Shown one piece after another: positions 1-7,656 of a stretch of 34,271 nucleotides of DNA (position 1 is the first letter of the stretch; every line of letters begins with the position of its first letter). The stretch is from an uncultured Bacteroidales bacterium (lineage in GTDB: Bacteria; Bacteroidota; Bacteroidia; Bacteroidales; UBA932), in NCBI GenBank assembly GCA_944323505.1, contig CALUST010000033.1:1-34271 (forward strand), read 5' to 3'. Both the position numbers and the translations under genes were made by a program. The notes under the pieces were generated by a model. That model ran no database searches. It had not been told where the DNA came from and saw only the letters and a program-made list of their open reading frames with translations.

Positions 1-125
1 TGGATGATGGCCTGAAGCTGCTCCATGTTGTTGAAATTGAATGCAGGGATTGCATAACCTCCGTTGATGGCCTTCTTGAACATCTCTCTGGTGTTCACAA
101 GACCGAGTGTTTTATAAGATACCAT
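1..125 (-). CDS. fba: Class II fructose-bisphosphate aldolase, N-terminal part only
   Basis: Only the first 41 codons are present; the gene runs off the left edge. The minus-strand ATG at 125-123 opens MVSYKTLGLVNTREMF and continues with GGYAIPAFNFNNMEQLQAI. This is the conserved opening of zinc-dependent class II aldolases, in which the residues around AFNFNN form the first strand of the TIM barrel. The enzyme interconverts fructose-1,6-bisphosphate with DHAP and glyceraldehyde-3-phosphate in the cytoplasm. The gene is divergent from gmk. A sigma-54-like element lies upstream at 186-204, about 53 nt from predicted transcript start to ATG. The catalytic and zinc residues lie outside the window, so the call rests on the N-terminus alone. 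Confidence 0.8.
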   Translation of the reverse strand, partial: MVSYKTLGLVNTREMFKKAINGGYAIPAFNFNNMEQLQAII

Positions 126-185
126 AATTTATATATTAAAGTAATTTGCTCTATTTAAGCGTTTTTTTTGAAAACCGCCGCTTTT

Positions 186-204
186 GCCTGCAATAATTCT
201 GCCA
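186..204 (-). promoter_or_regulatory. Sigma-54-like -24/-12 element upstream of fba
   Basis: Read on the minus strand the site is TGGCAGAATTATTGCAGGC. It has GG and GC separated by exactly ten bases, and it matches the known RpoN consensus TGGCAC-N5-TTGCA at all positions but one. It points at the aldolase start codon, with a predicted transcript start near 178. An identical 19-mer lies at 4760-4778 in the same orientation before another minus-strand gene. Function is inferred from consensus only; no activator sites were identified. Confidence 0.5.
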
Positions 205-233
205 TATTTTTTCAAAAAGCAATGCAAAAATAC

Positions 234-241
234 TACTTTTG
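234..241 (+). promoter_or_regulatory. Bacteroidetes -7 motif for gmk-nadD
   Basis: TACTTTTG matches the Bacteroidetes primary sigma -7 motif TAnnTTTG exactly and lies 22 nt before the gmk ATG. The -33 region, about 20 bp upstream, is T-rich without a clean TTTG. It abuts the divergent sigma-54-like site at 186-204. Confidence 0.5.
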
Positions 242-262
242 CCCGAAATTAAAAAATAAGAT

Positions 263-835
263 ATGAACAGCAGAAAAGTCATAATATTCTCCGCCCCGTC
301 AGGAGCAGGGAAAAGCACCATCGTCAATCATATCCTCGGACTGCATCCGGAGCTTGAATTCTCAATCTCAGCCACTTCCCGCGCGCCACGCGGCACGGAA
401 CAGGACGGCAGGGAATACTATTTCTTCTCTGCTGAGGAATTCAGGAAGATGATTGCCGAAGACAGGTTCATCGAGCACGAAGAAGTCTATCCAGGCTCTT
501 TCTACGGCACCCTCAAGTCCGAAGTGGAACGCATCTGGGCAAAAGGTCATGTAATCGTCTTCGACATCGACGTCAAAGGAGGGGTCAACATGAAAAGGAT
601 ATTCGGAGACAGCGCATTCTCCATATTCATACAGGCCCCGTCGGTCGAAGTCCTGAGACAGAGACTTGAAGGGAGGGGTACGGACACTCCCGAGGCCATC
701 GAAAGACGTGTGGCCAAGGCCGCAGAGGAGACTGAATTCGCCAACGGGAAGTTCGACTATGTCCTTGTCAATGATGACATTGAAAAGGCTTTCAAAGAAG
801 CGGAGAAGATAGTTGACGACTTTCTCGCCAGATAA
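263..835 (+). CDS. gmk: Guanylate kinase
   Basis: Cytoplasmic enzyme that phosphorylates GMP (and dGMP) with ATP to give GDP in purine nucleotide synthesis. The 190 aa length is normal for the family. A P-loop, SAPSGAGKST, is seen at about residues 10-19. The GMP-binding segment follows, with SATSRAPRGTEQDGREYYF near residues 36-54, and the lid region carries RLEGRGTDT at about 133-141. The ATG at 263 has a -7 promoter motif just upstream. Its stop is followed four bases later by the nadD start, so the two are very likely co-transcribed, an arrangement familiar in Bacteroidales. Confidence 0.97.
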   Translation: MNSRKVIIFSAPSGAGKSTIVNHILGLHPELEFSISATSRAPRGTEQDGREYYFFSAEEFRKMIAEDRFIEHEEVYPGSFYGTLKSEVERIWAKGHVIVFDIDVKGGVNMKRIFGDSAFSIFIQAPSVEVLRQRLEGRGTDTPEAIERRVAKAAEETEFANGKFDYVLVNDDIEKAFKEAEKIVDDFLAR

Positions 836-839
836 GAAG

Positions 840-1400
840 ATGAAGACGGCAGTCTATACCGGGACATTCAACCCTCTCCACATCGGGCATCTTGCGATTA
901 TGAGGTACCTGTCAGAAAGTCAGGAGTTTGACATGACATACCTCGTGGTCTCCCCGCAAAGCCCGTTCAAAGGCTATATGAAAGCCGATAGCGGGAAAGC
1001 CCGTTTCCTTGAGGCACAGAAGGCTCTTGCGAGGCATCCGGGACTTCGCGTCGTGGCGGATGACATCGAGCTCCACCTCCCTGCCCCGCAATATACCATA
1101 AGGACTCTGGACGCCCTGCAGGAAAGGGAGCCAGGCAACTCGTTCACCCTGGTGTGCGGGGCGGACAATCTCAAGGACATTGACCGCTGGAAAGACTACA
1201 GGAGGATTCTCACAGAATACGGGGTGGCTGTGTACCCGAGAAAAGGATATGACATGGAGGAATGCAGTAAGAGGCTGCTGGAGGAATGCAGGGAATACAG
1301 GATAATGCTCATGAAGGACGCCCCTATCGTGGAGATATCGTCGACAGAGATACGCGAGGGAATCGCTGCCGGCAGGGACATGAGCCGCTTCCTGATGTAA
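840..1400 (+). CDS. nadD: Nicotinate-nucleotide adenylyltransferase
   Basis: Transfers AMP from ATP to nicotinate mononucleotide, giving deamido-NAD in NAD biosynthesis. The 186 aa product begins MKTAVYTGTFNPLHIGH, carrying the nucleotidyltransferase GxFxPxHxGH motif at residues 8-17. The C-terminal ISSTEIR (about 171-177) is the second signature, which contacts ATP phosphates. An in-frame ATG 27 bases upstream would overlap gmk and add nine residues ahead of a canonical start, so I chose 840. It lies four bases after gmk. It converges on the TonB receptor gene with only two bases between the stop codons. Confidence 0.96.
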   Translation: MKTAVYTGTFNPLHIGHLAIMRYLSESQEFDMTYLVVSPQSPFKGYMKADSGKARFLEAQKALARHPGLRVVADDIELHLPAPQYTIRTLDALQEREPGNSFTLVCGADNLKDIDRWKDYRRILTEYGVAVYPRKGYDMEECSKRLLEECREYRIMLMKDAPIVEISSTEIREGIAAGRDMSRFLM

Positions 1401-1402
1401 GA

Positions 1403-3598
1403 CTACCTGCGTGCTCCCCGTCCGAACTTCGGCGTCACAGAGACGAACGCCTCATAATTGATTCCCGGCATGGGTCTGGACAGGACGGTCATGTATTCCT
1501 CATCAAGGAGATTCCTGACTGCAACAGAAAATGCCATCTCGCCCCATCTGAACACACATCTCTTTGAGACTGACACGTCACTCATGAAGTATGCGGGAAG
1601 TGAGCCTGAAATAGTGTCCTCATTGCCCGACATCGTGAACCTTTTGCTGTAGTGACACCATTTGTACAGCAGGCTCCACGTCCTGAAAGCCACAGAGACA
1701 GAGGCCGAGGCCGAAAATTCCGGGATATAGGGCAACTGGCTGCCGACAGAGTCATCCCATCTGCTTCTCGGCTCCCCGCAATTGACAGAAGGAGACCATG
1801 TGAGGCTTCCTCTTGCGATGACCGTCCATTCCTTCGAAGGTCTCCATTCCGCACCCAATGTCTGCTCGATACCGTATGCGTGCACCTTCATCATATTCAC
1901 AGGTGTATAGTAATTCTTCCCTGCCCCTTCAGGAAGCCACAGTATCCAGTCTTCGATATATGAGTCGAACCACGAGCCTTCCCCCTCCAATGAGAGAATG
2001 TCAGGGACAATCTCCACATCAAAAGAACAGCCTGCATCGTATGAGACACCTGACTCTGGGGCAAGGGAGGGATTGCCTCCGGGGAGGAAATACAGGTCAT
2101 TCAGTGTCGGGAACCTGTAATTGCGCGATGCGGAAGCCTTCAGACGCACATCCCCCTTATCAGACAGAAGATATTCAATCCCGGCGGACGGCATCGGCGG
2201 AGAGAACCTGCCGCCATAAAGGTTTTCCGCCACAGACAGCGAAGCCGACAGCCGTCTTACAGGTCTCCACTGCAATGCCACTGAGGCCGATACCTCTGTC
2301 CGGGAGGCCTCGTAGCCGAGTCCATTGCCCTCCGGAGTCATTATGCATCTGTCCTCAGAGGAGACCGAATGATGCCCGGCATCAATGTCCGCCGAGAAAT
2401 GCCATTTCCTGCAAATATCCGTACTGTAGTGCCCTCTCACAAAGAATGTGAACGTCCTGCTGCGGGCATCTGTCATCCTCAGCAGGTCCCCGCTGCCTGG
2501 ATCCCTGGCATAGAGATAGTCGAGACCGGTGAGTGCACCTCCTGCCGAGACTTCCGCCGTCGTGCCCCTCTCCCATGAGCGTCTCCATGATGCCACAGCC
2601 CTAAGCGCATGTTCTTTCTGCTCATTGACATAGCCTGCAGGACTGCCATAGTCCACGGTCAGCATCGGAAGGCCTCGCCGCGAGCGGAGTCCCCAGGCGG
2701 AAAGAGTGAAGATGTCACCTGCGTCAGTATCATACCTGAACTCCTGCAGGAGATGAATGTCCAGCCATGAACCGTTCCTGTTCCTCTCTGTCGGATAATA
2801 TGAGCCGATGATATTCTTCTCATCGTCATAGACATTCTCTTTCCTGTCCCTGTTGACATACCTGAAATCATTTCTCGAGGACGACACCACAGCCTTCGTC
2901 ACCGAACTGAACCGGGTACCGCCGTATGACAGCCGCAGAAAACTGTCCGTGGTCACGAATGAACCGTACCCCTGTACATACTGCAATGCAAAGCCGGGGT
3001 CAGGTCTCTTGCCAGTGGAAAGCAGCACCGCTCCTCCAAGTCCGCCCGACACGGAGGAGAGCGACGATGTGCCATGCAGCAGAGATGCATTGTCCACCAG
3101 AAACGATGGTATCAGTGAGAAATCCGTCATCCCGAGCATCGGAGAGTTAATCCGCATGCCGTTCCAAAGCACCTGGGTATGTGAGGCGGAAGTACCTCTG
3201 AATGAGATTGTGGAAAGTGTCGCCCGGCCTGACTGCTTGACATAGACAGCAGAATTGTAGGCAAGCATCTCCGCAAGAGACACCGATATGTTCTCTTTCA
3301 GGGCGAGAGAGTCGAAATCCGTGCGTCTGAATGCCGGATCTGACCTCCAGGCGACTATTTCAGCCTTGTCAATATGTTCCGTAGTATCCGCAGCCTCCGA
3401 GACAGCAATTGAAGCCTCCGTCCCGGCAAGTGGAGCCGCCACGGCATCATGACATTGCACTTCATGGGCGGCTACATGCATGAGCGGGGACAGGAATACT
3501 GCCCATACGGCAACTGCGGAGGCTGTCTGCAGCAGCCGTCCCGGCACAGCCACGCGAGGACAAAGGCGGGCACAGATATGACGGATACTGATCTGCAT
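1403..3598 (-). CDS. btuB: TonB-dependent outer-membrane receptor, BtuB-like
   Basis: A 731 aa TonB-dependent receptor. A signal peptide occupies roughly residues 20-45. The segment AEIVAWR near residue 80 resembles a TonB box. The plug domain follows, with conserved FRGTSASHTQVLWNG, the phrase NSPMLGMTDFSLIP and GGLGGAVLLST. The rest is a 22-strand barrel with aromatic-rich strands and a terminal aromatic region ending in an RNLLDEEY segment. There is no N-terminal carboxypeptidase-regulatory domain, so it is not a SusC-type glycan transporter. It begins five bases after the propeller lipoprotein stop, a clear operon. By analogy with the Bacteroides BtuB-BtuG pair, cobalamin is the likely substrate, but siderophore or another small ligand is possible. 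The receptor class is certain; the ligand is inferred. Confidence 0.78.
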   Translation of the reverse strand: MQISIRHICARLCPRVAVPGRLLQTASAVAVWAVFLSPLMHVAAHEVQCHDAVAAPLAGTEASIAVSEAADTTEHIDKAEIVAWRSDPAFRRTDFDSLALKENISVSLAEMLAYNSAVYVKQSGRATLSTISFRGTSASHTQVLWNGMRINSPMLGMTDFSLIPSFLVDNASLLHGTSSLSSVSGGLGGAVLLSTGKRPDPGFALQYVQGYGSFVTTDSFLRLSYGGTRFSSVTKAVVSSSRNDFRYVNRDRKENVYDDEKNIIGSYYPTERNRNGSWLDIHLLQEFRYDTDAGDIFTLSAWGLRSRRGLPMLTVDYGSPAGYVNEQKEHALRAVASWRRSWERGTTAEVSAGGALTGLDYLYARDPGSGDLLRMTDARSRTFTFFVRGHYSTDICRKWHFSADIDAGHHSVSSEDRCIMTPEGNGLGYEASRTEVSASVALQWRPVRRLSASLSVAENLYGGRFSPPMPSAGIEYLLSDKGDVRLKASASRNYRFPTLNDLYFLPGGNPSLAPESGVSYDAGCSFDVEIVPDILSLEGEGSWFDSYIEDWILWLPEGAGKNYYTPVNMMKVHAYGIEQTLGAEWRPSKEWTVIARGSLTWSPSVNCGEPRSRWDDSVGSQLPYIPEFSASASVSVAFRTWSLLYKWCHYSKRFTMSGNEDTISGSLPAYFMSDVSVSKRCVFRWGEMAFSVAVRNLLDEEYMTVLSRPMPGINYEAFVSVTPKFGRGARR

Positions 3599-3603
3599 CA
3601 GGT

Positions 3604-4689
3604 CTAATACCAGCAGAATGCCCCCGGGCAGACTCCGACATTGAATTCATCCGTCAGCTTGCCGTCAGGAGAATACCTGCTGACAACTCCTGCCTGGGAA
3701 AAATCCATGGCGTCAGCGGCATAGATGTCTCCTGTCGCCGGATTCACTGTCAGAGCGTAAAGATACGAAGCATCTGTTACGATATAAGGCTCCGAGGGCA
3801 CTTCCGAGGCCCCTATGTCCATCTTCCATATATCCCCGTCCAGAAAATAAAGGCTCCTCCCGTCTTCCGAGACCTGCAGGTCAGAAGGAGAAGCATCCTC
3901 GGCAAACACGAACTCCTTTTCGACAGTGAACGACTCAGGATCTATCCTCACAAGCCTTGCAGGCTCGTCTCCGACAGGATTGCCGGGATATCCGCCGTCC
4001 GTCAGCACCCACAGCCTGCCGTCTGCATCGGAGCACATGGACGCAGGCTGGACTCCCACCTCCAGAGCAGCCGTCACCTTGTCTGACGCCGTATCTATTT
4101 TGAGCACCTTCTTCTGATATGACCAGCAGTTCACGAATACATATCCGCCTATCTGCACCATCTGCTCCGTCGACGCTGAAGAGGACTCCATACCTGTATC
4201 TATGCTGCCTGTCACAGCATATTGCTTCGGGTCAACAATCAGTATCCGGCTGTCATACATCTGTGTCACATACGCCTTGTCATCTGAGACAAAGTGGATA
4301 TATCTCGGGGATACGACAGACTCTCCTGTCACCCGCCCCTTCTCTTGCACCGTAGCCGGATCGACTGCAAAAATGACATGCGAGCCGTTCACCACTATCC
4401 ACAATGTGCCGTCATGAAGCGTCATCGACTGTGCAGTGTCCCCGAGTCTCTGCCCGTTTGCCGCATAGAATACATTGTCATTGACTGTCCCCGACTCAGT
4501 ATCGTATAGTGAAAGCGAGGCATTGCCGTATTGGAAATTGCCCTCACACAGGACAAACAGGGACTTTCCCTGCTCCGGGCGCGCTTCCGGCAGGATTTCA
4601 GGGTCATTGTCCATACAACCTGAAAACAATGTGGATACGAAGGCCAGGACGGAGGCCGCAAAAATAATGTGATGTCTTGACTTCAACAT
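3604..4689 (-). CDS. btuG: DUF5074/YncE-like beta-propeller surface lipoprotein, BtuG-like
   Basis: A 361 aa lipoprotein. From the ATG at 4689 it has a signal peptide with lipobox FSGC (Cys25) followed by an acidic MDNDPE stretch, as in Bacteroidetes surface-export signals. A longer reading to 4779 lacks a signal peptide at its front and would overlap the sigma-54-like element, so the shorter start was chosen. The body shows propeller blades such as SLFVLCEGNFQYGNASLS, TLWIVVNGS, AYVTQMYDSRILIVDP and ALTVNPATGDIYAADA. It sits immediately upstream of a BtuB-like receptor. In Bacteroides thetaiotaomicron the equivalent lipoprotein BtuG binds vitamin B12 at the surface and caps BtuB. The fold and partnership are well supported; B12 specificity is inference. 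Confidence 0.72.
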   Translation of the reverse strand: MLKSRHHIIFAASVLAFVSTLFSGCMDNDPEILPEARPEQGKSLFVLCEGNFQYGNASLSLYDTESGTVNDNVFYAANGQRLGDTAQSMTLHDGTLWIVVNGSHVIFAVDPATVQEKGRVTGESVVSPRYIHFVSDDKAYVTQMYDSRILIVDPKQYAVTGSIDTGMESSSASTEQMVQIGGYVFVNCWSYQKKVLKIDTASDKVTAALEVGVQPASMCSDADGRLWVLTDGGYPGNPVGDEPARLVRIDPESFTVEKEFVFAEDASPSDLQVSEDGRSLYFLDGDIWKMDIGASEVPSEPYIVTDASYLYALTVNPATGDIYAADAMDFSQAGVVSRYSPDGKLTDEFNVGVCPGAFCWY

Positions 4690-4759
4690 AATATATCGGA
4701 TTGGATTTCCGGCATGACAGGAGAATGCCAGTACCGGATGACAACATTCGGGTGCGGTC

Positions 4760-4778
4760 GCCTGCAATAATTCTGCCA
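4760..4778 (-). promoter_or_regulatory. Sigma-54-like -24/-12 element upstream of the btuG-like gene
   Basis: This is a base-for-base copy of the 186-204 element, TGGCAGAATTATTGCAGGC on the minus strand, with GG-N10-GC spacing. The predicted transcript start is near 4751, giving a leader of about 62 nt before the lipoprotein ATG. The flanking bases are similar to, but not identical with, the first copy. The leader is too short for a cobalamin riboswitch. Confidence 0.5.
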
Positions 4779-4796
4779 CATTCTCTGCAAAAGGCT

Positions 4797-4828
4797 CTTG
4801 CAGTTGACATCAGCAAAAGATATATTTG
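4797..4828 (+). promoter_or_regulatory. Bacteroidetes -33/-7 promoter for the CYTH gene
   Basis: CTTG at 4797-4800 is followed by a 20-bp spacer and TATATTTG at 4821-4828, fitting the Bacteroidetes TTTG-N19-21-TAnnTTTG pattern. This leaves a leader of roughly 60 nt before the ATG at 4899. It is divergent from the sigma-54-like site just to its left. Confidence 0.6.
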
Positions 4829-4898
4829 CACCTTGCGCGCATGCAGGCGGCAATAATACGGATATGCAGCCGATGCTGCATACATAAAGTCATTTCGT

Positions 4899-5384
4899 AT
4901 GAAAAACATAGAGAAAGAGAGGAAATTCCTGGTGAAGGACAGTTCATACAAAGCCTCTGAGACGGGAAATGTCAGAATGATACAGGGCTACATCTGCAGG
5001 GAGCCCGGCAGGACAGTAAGGGTCAGAATCGCTGGGGACAAGGCCTGGATTACCATCAAGGGACCCGGCTCGGACACAGGCATAAGCCGCTTCGAATGGG
5101 AGAAAGAGATTCCCGCCGATGAAGCCTCCGACCTGCTGGGGCTGTGCCCTCCCGACGCCCACATCATCGACAAGACCAGACATTTCGTCCCGGCCGGGAA
5201 CAGAATCTTCGAAGTGGACGAGTTCCACGGAGAGAATCAAGGGCTGACGGTAGCCGAAATAGAACTCGATGACGAGAATGAAGAATTCCCGAGGCCGGAC
5301 TGGCTCGGGACGGAGGTCACAGGCGACCGGCGGTACTACAATTCCATGCTGACCGCAAATCCCTATTCCGTCTGGAAAGATTGA
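4899..5384 (+). CDS. CYTH-domain protein (triphosphate tunnel phosphohydrolase family)
   Basis: A 161 aa single-domain protein starting MKNIEKERKFLV, which carries the CYTH signature ExExK at residues 5-9. Further tunnel-lining basic and acidic strands follow: VRVRIAG (about 46-52), ITIKGP (about 57-62), RFEWEKEIP, DKTRHFV, FEVDEF and VAEIELDDENE. CYTH proteins bind triphosphate-containing ligands with divalent metal and include inorganic triphosphatases, thiamine triphosphatases and class IV adenylyl cyclases. Bacterial stand-alone members of this size are most often tripolyphosphatases, but the substrate cannot be read from sequence. It is monocistronic, with its own promoter, and convergent with the pseudouridine synthase gene. 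Confidence 0.9.
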   Translation: MKNIEKERKFLVKDSSYKASETGNVRMIQGYICREPGRTVRVRIAGDKAWITIKGPGSDTGISRFEWEKEIPADEASDLLGLCPPDAHIIDKTRHFVPAGNRIFEVDEFHGENQGLTVAEIELDDENEEFPRPDWLGTEVTGDRRYYNSMLTANPYSVWKD

Positions 5385-5465
5385 GCAATCCATGCCCATG
5401 ACTCATGGCAGGCATCGGAATGCCGTCATCGCTGCAATGCAGACTCGGCAATCCGTGCCCATGAC
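5385..5465. repeat. Imperfect 18-bp direct repeat at the 3' end of the pseudouridine synthase gene
   Basis: The sequence at 5385-5402 recurs at 5448-5465 with one mismatch. The offset is 63 bp, or 21 codons. One copy encodes the last residues of the synthase (SWARIAES). The other lies just past its TGA and would read SWAWIAQS in the same frame. It looks like a small tandem duplication split by the stop codon. Confidence 0.6.
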
Positions 5466-6247
5466 CCTGGAAGCGGGGCCTCTACCGTCAGATCAGTCTT
5501 CTTCACAGGATGGACGAAAGTAATCCTTCTTGCGTGAAGACAGATGCATCCGTCAGGATTGGAGCGCGGGGCGCCGTATTTCAGGTCCCCCTTTATGACA
5601 CATCCGGCCCCAGCCAGCTGGCATCTTATCTGATGATGCCGGCCTGTCAGAAGTTCGACTTCCACAAGCCAGTATCTGTCCGTGCTGCCGAGTGTGCGGT
5701 ATCTGAGCCTGGCCAACTTGGCTTCTTTCTTCAATTCGGGATTGCCCTTGTAGATGTATGACTTGTTCTGCTTCTCATTCCTGACAAGCCAGTCTGACAG
5801 TTCGGCGGCTTCCGGCACAGGCCTGTCACACACAAGCGCCCAATAGAACTTGTGGACTTCCCCGTTGCGGAACATGGCATTCATCCGCTCCAACGCCTTT
5901 GAAGTCTTCGCGAATACGGTTATCCCGCTCACAGGCCTGTCCAGCCTGTGAGGGATGCCTATGAACACCCCGCCCTCCTTGCCGTTCCTCCGTGCTATGA
6001 ACGCCCTGTACAGATCGGCAAGGGTCTCGTCCTCCGTCTTGTCGGCCTGCACTATCTCCCCAGGACGCTTGTTCACGATGAGAAGATGATTGTCCTCATA
6101 CAATATCCTCGCCTCGGCGTCGGAATATTCCTTTTCTGTCAATTCCCTGTATATCACTTCTGTGTCGTATTTGCTGTCAGTCTCGGCTCCCGCAAAAATA
6201 TCCCATGTCTGCAGGAGCGGAAGGCAAATATAATAATTAATGCCCAT
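5426..6247 (-). CDS. RluA-family RNA pseudouridine synthase
   Basis: Converts specific uridines in rRNA or tRNA to pseudouridine. The catalytic motif HRLDRPVSG is at about residues 100-108, with the family's invariant aspartate in HRLDR. The LYEDNHLLIVNKRPG segment before it and LLTGRHHQIRCQLAG after it are standard. There is no N-terminal S4 domain, as in the shorter RluA/YqcB-type members. The start is uncertain. The ATG at 6247 follows an AGGTGG stretch and gives 273 aa; another ATG at 6268 adds seven residues. The first 30 or so residues do not look conserved, so a non-ATG start nearer the domain is possible. Target nucleotide unknown. Confidence 0.88.
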   Translation of the reverse strand: MGINYYICLPLLQTWDIFAGAETDSKYDTEVIYRELTEKEYSDAEARILYEDNHLLIVNKRPGEIVQADKTEDETLADLYRAFIARRNGKEGGVFIGIPHRLDRPVSGITVFAKTSKALERMNAMFRNGEVHKFYWALVCDRPVPEAAELSDWLVRNEKQNKSYIYKGNPELKKEAKLARLRYRTLGSTDRYWLVEVELLTGRHHQIRCQLAGAGCVIKGDLKYGAPRSNPDGCICLHARRITFVHPVKKTDLTVEAPLPGSWARIAESALQR

Positions 6248-6303
6248 ATATCCACCTGGAAAGCACATTCTGAACCGGCACAGGGAATCGGCGGGAAAAA
6301 CTC

Positions 6304-6334
6304 TTGTCTCCTCCGGAAATTATCCTTATATTTA
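6304..6334 (+). promoter_or_regulatory. Probable promoter for the fimbrillin-like lipoprotein pair
   Basis: TTG at 6304-6306, a 20-bp spacer and TATATTTA at 6327-6334 fit the Bacteroidetes promoter pattern except for the final base of the -7 element. It leaves a leader of about 30 nt before the ATG at 6367. Confidence 0.4.
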
Positions 6335-6366
6335 CAACTGATTGTACAACCGTAAATTATCATTAT

Positions 6367-7632
6367 ATGAAAAGAGACTATTCATTGTTATGGCTCATTG
6401 TCATTTTGCCTGTCTTTCTCGCACAATGCGCTAAGACGGAGGTCAGCCCTGCTGAAGAAACGCCTGAAGGTCCGCAAGACGAAAAGAAGACCGTCACCAT
6501 CAGATTGACCAGCCAGAGCATCTCATCCAGGACATCTGCCGATGTCACGACCGGTGCCATTTTCTGGGAGGACGTAGACCAGGTCGAAATCAACGGCAAT
6601 GTCTACACTGTGCAGCCCGACCCTGTCATGCCTACTTCCGCCACTGTCCCGGATGTTCCCGTAGCGGAAAGTTATCTTGCCGTCTATCCGGCATATACAG
6701 CATATCACGGGGACTCCTGGCTCGGTCTCGTAGTACAGCCTTGGCAGTCTCAAGGCTCATTCATTCCGATGACAGCATATAGCGAGAGCACGGAACTGAC
6801 GTTCCAGCACATCGCCGGTGCCATAAATTTCGGTGTCACAGGTTCATCGGCGCTGAAATCATTGACATTCAGCAGACATGACCTCGGATATACTGCCGGG
6901 ATGGTGAAAGTCCCACTGACAGACATATACAACGGCACGCTGGGGAACTATTCAGACATCAGTATGGAATCATTTGCCCAAGGTGCGGCAAGCCGTACAA
7001 TCAATGTCAATTTTGCCCCTGAGAACCTGCTGCATCTCGACGGGACAGACCCGGCCGAGATATTCATTTCTGTACCTGCCGGATATTATGACGGGTTCTT
7101 CATCACGATGACTGATGAGAATGACGACGTGTTCATCCAGACTACGACAGGCTCCAGAGAGATAAACAGGGGTGAACTCATCGTACTTCCCGACATCAGA
7201 TTCGAGCCTGTCAAAGACATAGCAATAGAGCAGGCGGAATATTCCGCTTCATCGGCGGACTATGAGCTGTCCGCACACCCGGGATCATTCGTCAGATGTC
7301 TCATTGTCCAGAAGTCAGCCTGGGACATGTACCTGACTGAAGATAGCGGTTTTGACGAGAGATCCCTCGGGCCAGAACTTCTGAATCTGTACGGCTCGCT
7401 TCAGAACGCCGACGGATACGGCCGGCTGGTATTCAACACCTCTGACGCACTCGGCGATGACCTCTCCATGTCCCCGATGACCCCGGGCACAGAATACATC
7501 TTCCTGGCGGCATATACCGATGCTGCGACCGTACATGGAAGACCGCTGGTCGACATCAGGTTCACTGCCGCTCCGGAAGGGCCTTCGGTGTCGACAGAGC
7601 CGTTCGAGACCGGTGAAGAAATCCCTTGGTAA
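6367..7632 (+). CDS. Fimbrillin-like (Mfa-like) surface lipoprotein
   Basis: A 421 aa lipoprotein whose start MKRDYSLLW gives a clean signal peptide with lipobox LAQC (Cys21). An upstream in-frame ATG at 6304 would bury it. After a short acidic linker, a strand-rich domain (about residues 40-265) carries the fimbrillin-family pattern: a threonine/serine strand, SRTSADV, then FWEDVDQVEINGNVYTV and SYLAVYPA. A C-terminal fibronectin-like beta domain follows, with PMTPGTEYIFLAAYTD. The protein ends STEPFETGEEIPW. It is closely paralogous to the next gene, 24 bases downstream, and both share one operon. It may be a pilus subunit or a stand-alone surface lipoprotein; no partner anchor gene is adjacent. 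Confidence 0.75.
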   Translation: MKRDYSLLWLIVILPVFLAQCAKTEVSPAEETPEGPQDEKKTVTIRLTSQSISSRTSADVTTGAIFWEDVDQVEINGNVYTVQPDPVMPTSATVPDVPVAESYLAVYPAYTAYHGDSWLGLVVQPWQSQGSFIPMTAYSESTELTFQHIAGAINFGVTGSSALKSLTFSRHDLGYTAGMVKVPLTDIYNGTLGNYSDISMESFAQGAASRTINVNFAPENLLHLDGTDPAEIFISVPAGYYDGFFITMTDENDDVFIQTTTGSREINRGELIVLPDIRFEPVKDIAIEQAEYSASSADYELSAHPGSFVRCLIVQKSAWDMYLTEDSGFDERSLGPELLNLYGSLQNADGYGRLVFNTSDALGDDLSMSPMTPGTEYIFLAAYTDAATVHGRPLVDIRFTAAPEGPSVSTEPFETGEEIPW

Positions 7633-7656
7633 CCTGCAACCCTGAAATCCTATATT

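Noticed and set aside
813-839. Earlier in-frame start for nadD
   Set aside because: It overlaps gmk and adds residues before the canonical MKTAVYTGTFNP opening.
3604-4779. Longer start for the propeller lipoprotein at 4779
   Set aside because: It puts 30 hydrophilic residues before the signal peptide and runs across the sigma-54-like element.
4690-4898. Possible cobalamin riboswitch ahead of the BtuG-like gene
   Set aside because: No B12-box-like GCCACTG or extended helical layout was seen, and the region also contains the divergent gene's promoter.
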